DNA from: Clostridia bacterium
GTDB taxonomy: Bacteria > Bacillota > Clostridia > Oscillospirales > Acutalibacteraceae
Length of the DNA: 5,511 nt
Assembly (NCBI GenBank): GCA_900769375.1
Contig: CAAGGN010000137.1
Span: 1 to 5,511, forward strand
Direction: 5' to 3'
The position numbers and the translations under genes are program-made. Position 1 is the stretch's first letter, and the number at the start of each line of letters is the position of its first letter. The notes under the pieces are model-generated. The model did not search any database and was not told the origin of the DNA. It saw only the letters and a program-made list of their open reading frames with translations. Positions 1-5,511 of the stretch are shown here, in pieces.

Positions 1-299
1 CGGGTATAATATCCAGCAAAAACTCTATGCTCTTTTGCTTGCAAGATTTGACCGTTTATGGTTGCCGTTATGTTATCGGATTGAAGTAAGATATCGCAGT
101 AAGTAAAATCGTCTTCACCATCCGATAATTGTATAAACACTTCATGGAAAATTTTATCGTGAACAACGGAAGTTTTTCCTTTTACAGAGGTGCAGTAGTC
201 AAGCTCGCTAATAGAGTATGTGTTGCCGTTTTCAAACTTGCCAACTAATTGGTTAGGGTAATATGGTTTTCCGTTTTCATCAAAACAACTACCGAAAAA
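1..299 (-). pseudogene. Unrecognised protein, open frame without start codon, runs off left edge
   Basis: The minus strand is open from just after an in-frame TAA (300-302) to the window edge, giving 99 codons plus two bases. The product is unrecognised. It begins FFGSCFDENGKPYYPNQLVG, continues with an acidic stretch (LSDGEDDF, residues 59-65), and ends at the edge with HRVFAGYYT. It has many aromatic and charged residues, three cysteines, no membrane segment and no signal peptide, so it looks like a soluble, probably beta-rich, domain. There is no ATG, GTG or TTG in frame before a GTG at about residue 54, so the visible 5' end is not a normal gene start. It may be a decayed remnant that lost its N-terminus, or an intact gene interrupted by a one-base error. 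A single extra T in the run at 295-299 would join it to a GTG at 314-316, 23 bases after the preceding gene's stop. That it is coding is inferred from its composition and openness; no function is offered. Confidence 0.5.
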
Positions 300-339
300 T
301 TAGATATTTTAACCACAAAAACCCACTAAAACTTGTGTT

Positions 340-1032
340 TTAATAGTTTTCGCACACAAAATTTAGATATTTAAGAAACGTTTGTCCTAAGGTTTCGCCC
401 TCATTTTTATTCATTTCGGCATAGCTTTGGGCGGCATCATCCCCTGCATCATCGGAAATTCTTCTTATGGCAATAAAAGGAATTTTGGCAAAATGACAGA
501 CCGAAGCGATGGCGGCAGTTTCCATATCGCAAGAAACGGCATTGAAGTTTTCTTTTAAAAACGCTCTTTCTGATTCGTTGCAGATAAATCTATCGCCGCA
601 AACCGCGGTACCGCTTACGCCCGAAAGAATTTCCTTCGCTAAGGCAAGTAATTTTTCATCGGCGGAGTATATATACTGCTGCCCAGGTTTTTCGCAGGGC
701 TTATAACCTATCATAGTAAGGTCGAAATCGTGCTCTAAATATTTATCAGGGAAGGAAATCTCGCCTTTTCTTACACCGCTTATACCGCCCGATAAACCAA
801 AATTAAGAATTAAATCACATTCCTTCGATAAAACGGCGGCAGCGGCGGCGGCATTAACCTTGCCTATTCCGCAATGAACACAGATTACTTCGGTACCTTG
901 AAGATTAAATTTTACCCCTTCGTTTTTAAAATAATCGTATTTCTGCGGACAGTATTTTTCTATTTCCTTCACCAAGGGCTTATACTCATCAATATCGGCT
1001 ACTATTATGCCTATTTTAAAATCCTTGTTCAT
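340..1032 (-). CDS. mtnN: MTA/SAH nucleosidase-like protein (nucleoside phosphorylase superfamily)
   Basis: This 230-residue protein, close to the 232 of E. coli MtnN, belongs to the PNP/UDP phosphorylase superfamily. The family hydrolyses 5'-methylthioadenosine and S-adenosylhomocysteine to adenine plus a thioribose product in the cytosol, clearing by-products of SAM use. Visible motifs in order are KIGIIVADIDE (6-16), CGIGKVNAAAAA (54-65), NFGLSGGI (77-84), GDRFI (146-150), CDMETAAIA (168-176) and IRRISDDA (189-196). By alignment from memory, the catalytic E12, E174 and D197 of E. coli correspond to E16, E171 and D194, all present. The serine of the usual NTGSAGG loop is replaced by Leu80, which could change substrate preference, so a futalosine or other nucleosidase role is not excluded. 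The ATG start lies 6 bases after the zinc-ribbon gene's stop, with only a weak Shine-Dalgarno (GTAGG). It is the last clearly intact gene of the operon. Confidence 0.82.
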   Translation of the reverse strand: MNKDFKIGIIVADIDEYKPLVKEIEKYCPQKYDYFKNEGVKFNLQGTEVICVHCGIGKVNAAAAAAVLSKECDLILNFGLSGGISGVRKGEISFPDKYLEHDFDLTMIGYKPCEKPGQQYIYSADEKLLALAKEILSGVSGTAVCGDRFICNESERAFLKENFNAVSCDMETAAIASVCHFAKIPFIAIRRISDDAGDDAAQSYAEMNKNEGETLGQTFLKYLNFVCENY

Positions 1033-1038
1033 ATATAC

Positions 1039-1398
1039 CTACTTTATTTTTTCACCGCAAACACTGCAAAATGCAGAATTTTTGGGAATATAACTTTGAC
1101 AGTGGGGACAAACGGCTTTATTCTTGGTTTCGCCTATTTCTTCTTTAAGTTCCTTAATCTTAATAAGCTTCTCGTCGATAGCTTCAATTATGATTTTAGC
1201 ATTATCGGGAATATCTCCACTATCTTTATACTGATTGTAAAATATTCGACCAAGGGCCGCATAATCTTTATCGATTTTAGAATTCAAGGAAGCAATATCA
1301 AATCTCTGCTTTTCGATGGTTACAACCTCTTCTGTTTTCTTATAGGCAATATCCACCACTTCCTTGGCCTTGCTTATGGCATTGTCTAAAAAGTCCAT
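1039..1398 (-). CDS. Small helical protein with C-terminal zinc ribbon
   Basis: The product has 119 residues. Residues 1-90 are highly charged and predicted helical, with heptad-like spacing (AISKAKEVVDIAYKKTEEVV, then KIIIEAIDEKLIKIKELKEE), suggesting a coiled coil or helical hairpin. Residues 95-119 form a zinc ribbon with two CxxC knuckles, CPHC (C97, C100) and CSVC (C111, C114), followed by GEKIK. There is no signal peptide or transmembrane segment, so it is probably cytosolic. Similar short proteins are common, unnamed members of clostridial genomes; their function is not established and none is claimed. The ATG start follows a strong Shine-Dalgarno (GGAGGG, 10 bases upstream) and lies 3 bases after the hemZ stop, so it is translated from the same transcript and probably well. 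The stop is TAG, 6 bases before the nucleosidase gene. Possible roles include protein or RNA binding, but the sequence does not choose between them. Confidence 0.85.
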   Translation of the reverse strand: MDFLDNAISKAKEVVDIAYKKTEEVVTIEKQRFDIASLNSKIDKDYAALGRIFYNQYKDSGDIPDNAKIIIEAIDEKLIKIKELKEEIGETKNKAVCPHCQSYIPKNSAFCSVCGEKIK

Positions 1399-1401
1399 AA
1401 T

Positions 1402-2892
1402 TCAATTTCCCTCCACCTTGTATTTTTCAAAAAATTCAAGTATGCCGCTTTTTCTATCAAGCATATCATTGAAGCGGTTGATATACTCATAGGGGTATTT
1501 ATAATTAAAAATTCGCTCTATATTATCCCCCATGGGCTCGCGAAGCTTGGTAACAGCCGATGCGCCGCACGCAAGTATAGTATGGGTTTCATCCATAATA
1601 TAAACATTATAAAGACACTCCTTACCATCTTTAGCATAGCCCACATTTTCAAGATTGCCTACAGTTTTGCTTTGACGATACATATAGTATGGTCTAATAC
1701 CTGCCTCACTTAACCTTTGTCGCGCATAATCCACCATCAAGGTGGCCTCTTGCCCCGCTTCAATATCAGGGAGTTCTCCCTTAACAGTAATGGTTGAAGC
1801 CCTTTTCATCGAAAGAGAATGAACCGTTACGCTTTCGGGGCTCATGGACAATATCTCATCGAGAGATTTTGAAAAGCTTTGGAAGGTATCACCTGTAAGT
1901 CCTGCAATAAGGTCGGTATTGATATTATCAAAACCCATTTGCCTTGCTAAATTAAAGGCATCTCTCATTTGCTGAGCCGTATGCTTTCTTCCAATATTCT
2001 TAAGCACATCATCATTCATAGTTTGAGGATTTATACTTATTCTCGTAGCGCCGCAATCCTTAATTACCCTTAATTTTTCTTCGGTGACGGTATCGGGTCT
2101 TCCTGCTTCAACCGTAAACTCTCGGATATTGGATAAATCAAAATTATTTCTTATGGCGCTTAAAACCTTTTCAAGCAATTCAGCGCTGATTGCGGTTGGT
2201 GTACCTCCGCCTACGTAAACAGTTTCAAGTCGCAATCCAATACTTCTTACGATATCGGCGGTAACCTCAATTTCTTTGCAGAGATGATTAACATAATCGG
2301 GAATTAACTCCCCCGCTTTTTCCACAGAATGAGAAACAAAGGAACAGTAATTACATCTCGAAGGGCAAAACGGAATAGAAACATACAAACTAAAAGATTC
2401 GGGACGAGAAAGTTCCGTTATGGCAGTTTCTCCCTTATACGCTTCTTCACAGAGAGATATTTTAGTGTCGCTAACCTTAAAATCGTCAGAGAAACGGCGG
2501 ATCGCTTCATTTCTACCAAGGGCTTTAACCGTTCTTGAAAAAAGCCGCGCGGGGCGAACACCCGTTAGAATTCCCCAAGGGGGTCTATAACCACTTATCT
2601 TCACGAAGCATTCAAAAAGGGTCGTAGCAACGGTTCTTTCGCAGATTTTCTCGAAGCTTTCAATAGCGTTTTTATGCGGTTTTAAAATTTCGCAAAATTC
2701 CGCAGATTTCCCCGATAGGTTAAGGTAAGACGATACTTTCACACTATCATTATATTCCTCAACCCTGCAAATAGCCACCTTGTCATCTGATTCTTCGGTA
2801 TGTAAAACCTTGATTTTCTCAAAGGGCAAAAATATTCTTATTAACTTTTCGGTTTCATAGTCAAATTCATGACCGATATTACATAGTTTCAT
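1402..2892 (-). CDS. hemZ: Radical-SAM coproporphyrinogen III dehydrogenase family protein HemZ
   Basis: The chosen ATG gives 496 residues, the usual HemZ length. The iron-sulfur site is SIPFCPSRCNYC with C176, C180 and C183 (CX3CX2C), the radical-SAM signature of the HemN/HemW/HemZ group. A GGGTPT motif follows (228-233), which in this family lies in the SAM-binding region, then a TIM-barrel region with ISINPQTM (285-292) and NTDLIAGL (325-332). The N-terminal PWGILTGVRPARL (105-117) is characteristic of HemZ rather than HemN or HemW. The family is annotated as oxygen-independent oxidative decarboxylation of coproporphyrinogen III in heme synthesis. No other heme gene is visible here, and many clostridia keep hemZ without a full pathway, so the actual reaction is uncertain. 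A TTG six codons upstream (2908-2910) would overlap the preceding gene by 16 bases. The ATG leaves a 2-base gap after that gene's TAA and starts with the expected MKLCNIGHEFDYE, so I prefer it despite a weak Shine-Dalgarno. Confidence 0.9.
   Translation of the reverse strand: MKLCNIGHEFDYETEKLIRIFLPFEKIKVLHTEESDDKVAICRVEEYNDSVKVSSYLNLSGKSAEFCEILKPHKNAIESFEKICERTVATTLFECFVKISGYRPPWGILTGVRPARLFSRTVKALGRNEAIRRFSDDFKVSDTKISLCEEAYKGETAITELSRPESFSLYVSIPFCPSRCNYCSFVSHSVEKAGELIPDYVNHLCKEIEVTADIVRSIGLRLETVYVGGGTPTAISAELLEKVLSAIRNNFDLSNIREFTVEAGRPDTVTEEKLRVIKDCGATRISINPQTMNDDVLKNIGRKHTAQQMRDAFNLARQMGFDNINTDLIAGLTGDTFQSFSKSLDEILSMSPESVTVHSLSMKRASTITVKGELPDIEAGQEATLMVDYARQRLSEAGIRPYYMYRQSKTVGNLENVGYAKDGKECLYNVYIMDETHTILACGASAVTKLREPMGDNIERIFNYKYPYEYINRFNDMLDRKSGILEFFEKYKVEGN
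1409..1414 (-). promoter_or_regulatory. Strong ribosome binding site of the zinc-ribbon gene
   Basis: The minus strand reads GGTGGAGGGAAA inside the last codons of hemZ. GGAGGG is 10 bases before the ATG at 1398. It is the best Shine-Dalgarno match in the window and supports both the start choice and independent reinitiation of this small gene. Confidence 0.75.
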
Positions 2893-2894
2893 CT

Positions 2895-3503
2895 TTAAAA
2901 TCCAAACCAAATAAGTTCATCGGCAATAGTAGTTTCGGGGCCGTGGCCCGATAAAACCGATGTGTTTTTCGGGAACATAGTCATAATTTTTTTAAGGGAT
3001 TGGAAAAGTTGCGCTTCATTTCCTCCGTGAAAATCGCTTCTGCCTATTCCTCGGCAAAAGAGAGTATCCCCCGTAAATAAAATGTTATCAACGTAAAAGC
3101 AGGTGCTTCCAACGGTATGACCCGGCGTTTCAAAGGCGGTAAAGTTGATATCGCCTACCGAAAACACTTCACCGTCAGCTACGGTTTTATCGGCGGTAAA
3201 GGGGTTAATATGAACACGGAATCTAACCGACTCGTTAACAATAGGGTCAGAAAGAGCGGCATTATCCTTCTCGCCAATCAAGATATTCACGCCGTATTTT
3301 TCTCGTAGTTCCTCTGCGCCGCCAATATGGTCAAAGTGGGCGTGGGTTAAAATAATCAACCGCTCTTTATCTGAGTTTTCCTCAAGGAATCTATCGATTC
3401 GGTTGTCCTTAACACCCGGATCTATGACTACGGCGCCTTTATCGGTGCTAAGTAAATAGCAATTGGTAGGACTGCCGCCTATTGAAAGTGTGGATATTTT
3501 CAT
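2895..3503 (-). CDS. MBL-fold metallo-hydrolase, glyoxalase II-like
   Basis: This 202-residue metallo-beta-lactamase-fold protein has the complete set of metal ligands. THAHFDH gives H54, H56, D58 and H59; TPGHT gives H129; GDTLF gives D146; and LSGHGPE gives H187. The opening SIGGSPTNCYLL, the IDPG strand (27-30) and RGIGRSDF (151-158) place it with the short glyoxalase-II-like (YcbL/YqgX-type) hydrolases, which bind two metals. Members hydrolyse thioesters such as S-lactoylglutathione or related substrates. The substrate here is unknown, and a glutathione role is doubtful in a clostridium. The C-terminus (TTIADELIWFGF) is shorter and more hydrophobic than the usual ending. Start choice: an ATG at 3522-3524 would add seven residues (MEEERKY), but the ATG at 3501-3503 gives the usual MKI start, forms a 4-base ATGA overlap with dtd, and has a purine-rich GAGGAAAG site upstream. 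The protein sits in the conserved clostridial slot between dtd and hemZ. Confidence 0.9.
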   Translation of the reverse strand: MKISTLSIGGSPTNCYLLSTDKGAVVIDPGVKDNRIDRFLEENSDKERLIILTHAHFDHIGGAEELREKYGVNILIGEKDNAALSDPIVNESVRFRVHINPFTADKTVADGEVFSVGDINFTAFETPGHTVGSTCFYVDNILFTGDTLFCRGIGRSDFHGGNEAQLFQSLKKIMTMFPKNTSVLSGHGPETTIADELIWFGF

Positions 3504-3967
3504 ATATTTTCTTTCCTCTTCCATACGTCTGTATCAAGGATAATGGTTACGGGACCATCATTAACGAGAGATACCTTCATATCTGCGCCGAATATTCCCT
3601 TTTCCACCCTCTCTACACCGTTATTTAAAAGTTCTTGACAGAAAATATCATAATATTCACTGGCTACATCGGGTTTCATTGCCGATATGAATGAAGGCCT
3701 ATTGCCCTTTTTGGTATCGGCGGCAAGAGTAAACTGAGATATGCAAAGGATTTCACCCTTTACATCAAGTATAGATAGGTTCATTTTATCCTCGTTGTCA
3801 CAGAAAACGCGAAGATTTGCAACCTTACGCGCCAGTAGGGATATATCCTCCCTTGTATCTCCGTCTACTGCGCAATAAAGAATCATATATCCCTCTTTAC
3901 AAACACCGACGGTTTTACCGTCTACCGTAACAGAGGCCTCTTTTACACGCTGAATTACTGCCTTCAT
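3500..3967 (-). CDS. dtd: D-aminoacyl-tRNA deacylase
   Basis: DTD hydrolyses the ester bond of D-aminoacyl-tRNAs (for example D-Tyr-tRNA) and of Gly misacylated on tRNA-Ala, recycling tRNA and keeping D-amino acids out of proteins. It acts as a cytosolic homodimer. The 155-residue product starts MKAVIQRV and has NLRVF (51-55), the active-site SQFTLAAD (77-84), KKGNRPSF (86-93), FGADMKVSLV (126-135) and the Gly-cisPro motif NDGPVT (136-141, with G138 and P139) that gives chiral proofreading. The usual LLGV strand before the acidic loop is replaced by LYCAV (30-34), a mild deviation. The tail (DTDVWKRKENI) is about ten residues longer than in the shortest homologues. The ATG overlaps the rel stop as ATGA, and AGAGG lies 8 bases upstream. 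Directly following rel is the classic Firmicutes arrangement. Confidence 0.96.
   Translation of the reverse strand: MKAVIQRVKEASVTVDGKTVGVCKEGYMILYCAVDGDTREDISLLARKVANLRVFCDNEDKMNLSILDVKGEILCISQFTLAADTKKGNRPSFISAMKPDVASEYYDIFCQELLNNGVERVEKGIFGADMKVSLVNDGPVTIILDTDVWKRKENI
3511..3519 (-). promoter_or_regulatory. Ribosome binding site deciding the MBL hydrolase start
   Basis: The minus strand reads AGAGGAAAG, ending 7 bases before the ATG at 3503. It lies inside the seven extra codons that a start at 3524 would add, which favours the shorter protein and the ATGA overlap with dtd. Confidence 0.6.
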
Positions 3968-5511
3968 CTTCCTAACCTCTCAACGTGGAATACGCCGGAA
4001 ACCTTTTCAAGACGCGCAGTAATACTGCGTAAATGCTCGACACTTTCGGCGCTTATAGAAATAATAATAATACAGTTGCCTTCTTTAGTTTGTTTGGCGG
4101 TAACAGAATGAACCGCAACACGCATATTATTTATGGCGTTCATAATGTCAATTAATATGCCCTCGCGATCAACGCCCGTAATCTGCAAGGTGGAGATAAA
4201 GCTTTCTCTTCCGCCCTTTGCCCAATAGGCAGGTATCCATCTTTCCGGCTCAGCGGCATCAGAAATATCCTTCGGTACGTTACTGCAATCTCTTTTGTGA
4301 ATTGAAACACCGTGACCCCTTGTAATAAAACCGATGATATCATCACCGGGAAGCGGTGCGCAACAACGGGAAAGCTTAATAAGGCAATTATCAATGCCTT
4401 CAACCACAACGCCTTCAGGTGAATGGGAGGTTTTAGGTTTAATTTTGGGAACAACGACGGGCTTAACTGAAGCAGTACGCTTATTATAATCCTCTCGGAT
4501 TCTTGGCATTATTTTTGAAAGCAAAAGTCCGCCGTATCCTATGGTTGCAAAGAATTCATCGATGTCAGCAAGGCGGAGACGCTTTGCCTGCTCACCTATA
4601 AACTCCTCAAACTCGCTTTCGGGAAGAATAATTCCGTTTCTGCGGAATTCGCCTTCGACCATACTTCTGCCCGTTTCAATATTTTCGGCTTTGCGTTCCT
4701 TTTTAAACCAGGAACGGATTTTGGCTTTTGCCTGATTTGTTACCGCAATTTTCATCCAATCTCGGCTGGGACCGTGCCCCGCCTGATTAGTGGTAAGAAT
4801 TTCGATAACCTCACCCGTATTTACAACGTGGTTTATGGGAACTATTTTTCCGTTAACCTTTGCGCCTACCATTCTGATACCAACAGCAGAATGGATAGCA
4901 AAGGCGAAATCAATAATAGTCGATCCAACAGGAAGATTTATAACGTCACCCTTAGGAGTTACTGCAAACACGTCCTCTTGAGAAAGATCAACCTTAATGC
5001 TCCTGACAAGCTCCGATACGTCGCCCGATGAATCCTGCTCCTCAAGAATCTGCCTGATCCAAGCAAGTCGTTCTTCCATACGTTCGTTATTTTTGGATAC
5101 GCCCTCTTTATATTTCCAGTGGGCCGCAATTCCGTATTCGGCGGTATGATGCATATCAAAGGTTCTTATCTGAATTTCAAAGGGTATTCCCTCACGGCCT
5201 AAAACCGTAGTATGCAAGGACTGATACATATTAGGTTTCGGGGTTGAAATATAATCCTTGAATCTATTAGGTATGGGACGGAACATATCGTGCATAATAC
5301 CGAGGATATTATAGCAATCCGCTACCGTATCAGTTATTATACGAATAGCGTAAACATCATATATTTCATCGAATTCTTTACTCTGCAAATACATTTTACG
5401 ATAGATACCGTAAACTGATTTAACGCGAGATTGGAAGGACAACTTAACCTCAGGGATTTCAGCTAAAAGACGCTCCTCAATTCTATGACGGATATCTCCG
5501 AGATCGGAAGA
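3964..5511 (-). CDS. relA: Bifunctional (p)ppGpp synthetase/hydrolase Rel, N-terminus cut by window edge
   Basis: This is the C-terminal 515 residues of a long RelA/SpoT homologue; full-length enzymes are about 730 residues. It makes (p)ppGpp from ATP and GDP/GTP during amino-acid starvation on the ribosome and, if bifunctional, hydrolyses it. Numbered from the edge, the synthetase core includes the IYDVYAIR strand (catalytic Asp52), RFKD (83-86), YQSLHTTV (96-103) and FEIQIRT (Glu112). A TGS domain follows (about 180-241), then a helical region, a Cys/zinc-finger region (C376, C383, C384, C409) and a C-terminal ACT domain (about 439-515). The basic RFKD motif is typical of bifunctional Rel rather than the EXDD of synthetase-only RelA. 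The HD hydrolase domain lies outside the window. A TTG at 5440-5442 is not the start: the frame stays open to 5511. The first three to four residues (SSD and part of L) are encoded by adapter-like bases and should be disregarded. Confidence 0.96.
   Translation of the reverse strand, partial: SSDLGDIRHRIEERLLAEIPEVKLSFQSRVKSVYGIYRKMYLQSKEFDEIYDVYAIRIITDTVADCYNILGIMHDMFRPIPNRFKDYISTPKPNMYQSLHTTVLGREGIPFEIQIRTFDMHHTAEYGIAAHWKYKEGVSKNNERMEERLAWIRQILEEQDSSGDVSELVRSIKVDLSQEDVFAVTPKGDVINLPVGSTIIDFAFAIHSAVGIRMVGAKVNGKIVPINHVVNTGEVIEILTTNQAGHGPSRDWMKIAVTNQAKAKIRSWFKKERKAENIETGRSMVEGEFRRNGIILPESEFEEFIGEQAKRLRLADIDEFFATIGYGGLLLSKIMPRIREDYNKRTASVKPVVVPKIKPKTSHSPEGVVVEGIDNCLIKLSRCCAPLPGDDIIGFITRGHGVSIHKRDCSNVPKDISDAAEPERWIPAYWAKGGRESFISTLQITGVDREGILIDIMNAINNMRVAVHSVTAKQTKEGNCIIIISISAESVEHLRSITARLEKVSGVFHVERLGR
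3976..3981 (-). promoter_or_regulatory. Ribosome binding site of dtd
   Basis: GAGAGG on the minus strand sits 8 bases before the dtd ATG at 3967, within the last codons of rel. With the ATGA overlap it indicates translational coupling of rel and dtd. Confidence 0.65.
5501..5511. other. Probable Illumina adapter remnant at contig end
   Basis: The final 11 plus-strand bases, AGATCGGAAGA, are identical to the first 11 bases of the TruSeq adapter (which continues GC), and they stop exactly at the edge. The orientation fits a read running through its insert into the adapter. This looks like a technical artefact rather than genome sequence, although a chance match inside rel cannot be fully excluded. 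Confidence 0.8.

Noticed and set aside
4..10. TATAAT-like -10 box on the plus strand
   Set aside because: There is no matching -35 element in the window and no plus-strand gene follows. It lies within the minus-strand open frame and is likely chance.
300..345. Possible rho-independent terminator after the nucleosidase gene
   Set aside because: On the minus strand CACAA (around 334) can pair with TTGTG (around 315), but the stem is only five pairs with an extension broken by a bulge, the loop is AT-rich, and no T-tract follows. It is too weak to call.
834..856. GCN trinucleotide-rich stretch encoding a poly-alanine run
   Set aside because: It encodes the alanines of the conserved VNAAAAA helix of the nucleosidase, with mixed codons. 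It is too short and interrupted to treat as a repeat element.
874..1389. 171-codon plus-strand open frame opposite the zinc-ribbon and nucleosidase genes
   Set aside because: It is the antisense shadow of two well-supported genes. Its hydrophobic Phe/Ile/Tyr-rich translation is what AT-rich antisense gives, and it has no Shine-Dalgarno or family motif.
2893..2910. Upstream TTG start for hemZ (adds MVWILK)
   Set aside because: It is a rarer start codon, overlaps the MBL gene by 16 bases, and the added residues do not resemble the HemZ N-terminus.
3504..3524. Longer start for the MBL hydrolase (adds MEEERKY)
   Set aside because: It would create a 25-base overlap with dtd and consume the purine-rich ribosome binding site. 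The downstream ATG gives the family-typical N-terminus and an ATGA overlap.
4152..4454. 100-codon minus-strand open frame inside rel
   Set aside because: It overlaps the conserved zinc-finger and ACT regions of rel in another frame and shows no recognisable motifs.

Overview
The window reads as a short metagenomic contig from an anaerobic member of the Firmicutes (class Clostridia, most likely an uncultured Oscillospiraceae/Ruminococcaceae-type gut bacterium). This rests on the gene order rel - dtd - MBL hydrolase - hemZ, moderate-to-low GC, purine-rich Shine-Dalgarno sites, and the style of the small zinc-ribbon protein. The taxonomic call is inference, not a computed placement.

Every supported gene lies on the minus strand, so the transcriptional order runs from right to left. 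From the right edge: (1) the C-terminal 515 residues of a long Rel/SpoT (p)ppGpp enzyme, with the hydrolase domain beyond the edge; (2) dtd, a D-aminoacyl-tRNA deacylase; (3) a glyoxalase-II-like metallo-beta-lactamase-fold hydrolase; (4) hemZ, a radical-SAM protein of the oxygen-independent coproporphyrinogen dehydrogenase family; (5) a 119-residue helical/zinc-ribbon protein; (6) an MTA/SAH-nucleosidase-like enzyme; (7) at the left edge, about 300 bases of open minus-strand reading frame for an unrecognised protein, with no usable start codon in frame.

Genes 1 to 6 are packed as one operon: two 4-base ATGA overlaps (rel/dtd and dtd/MBL), then gaps of 2, 3 and 6 bases. No internal promoter or terminator was found, so the promoter should lie upstream of rel, outside the window. 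The genes share a housekeeping and quality-control theme: the stringent-response alarmone, removal of D-amino acids from tRNA, thioester or other small-molecule hydrolysis, SAM-dependent radical chemistry, and clearance of SAM by-products. Placing the SAM-using HemZ and the nucleosidase that removes SAM by-products in one transcript is suggestive, but it is not proof of a functional link.

The two most notable points concern the edges. The last 11 bases (5501-5511) are identical to the start of the Illumina TruSeq adapter, so the contig end and the first few residues of the visible Rel fragment are probably artefactual. The left edge carries an open frame of at least 99 codons with protein-like sequence but no start codon. 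It is either a 5'-truncated remnant or a gene broken by a one-base error in a T-run. I see no clear undescribed multi-gene system; the rest is an ordinary chromosomal operon.
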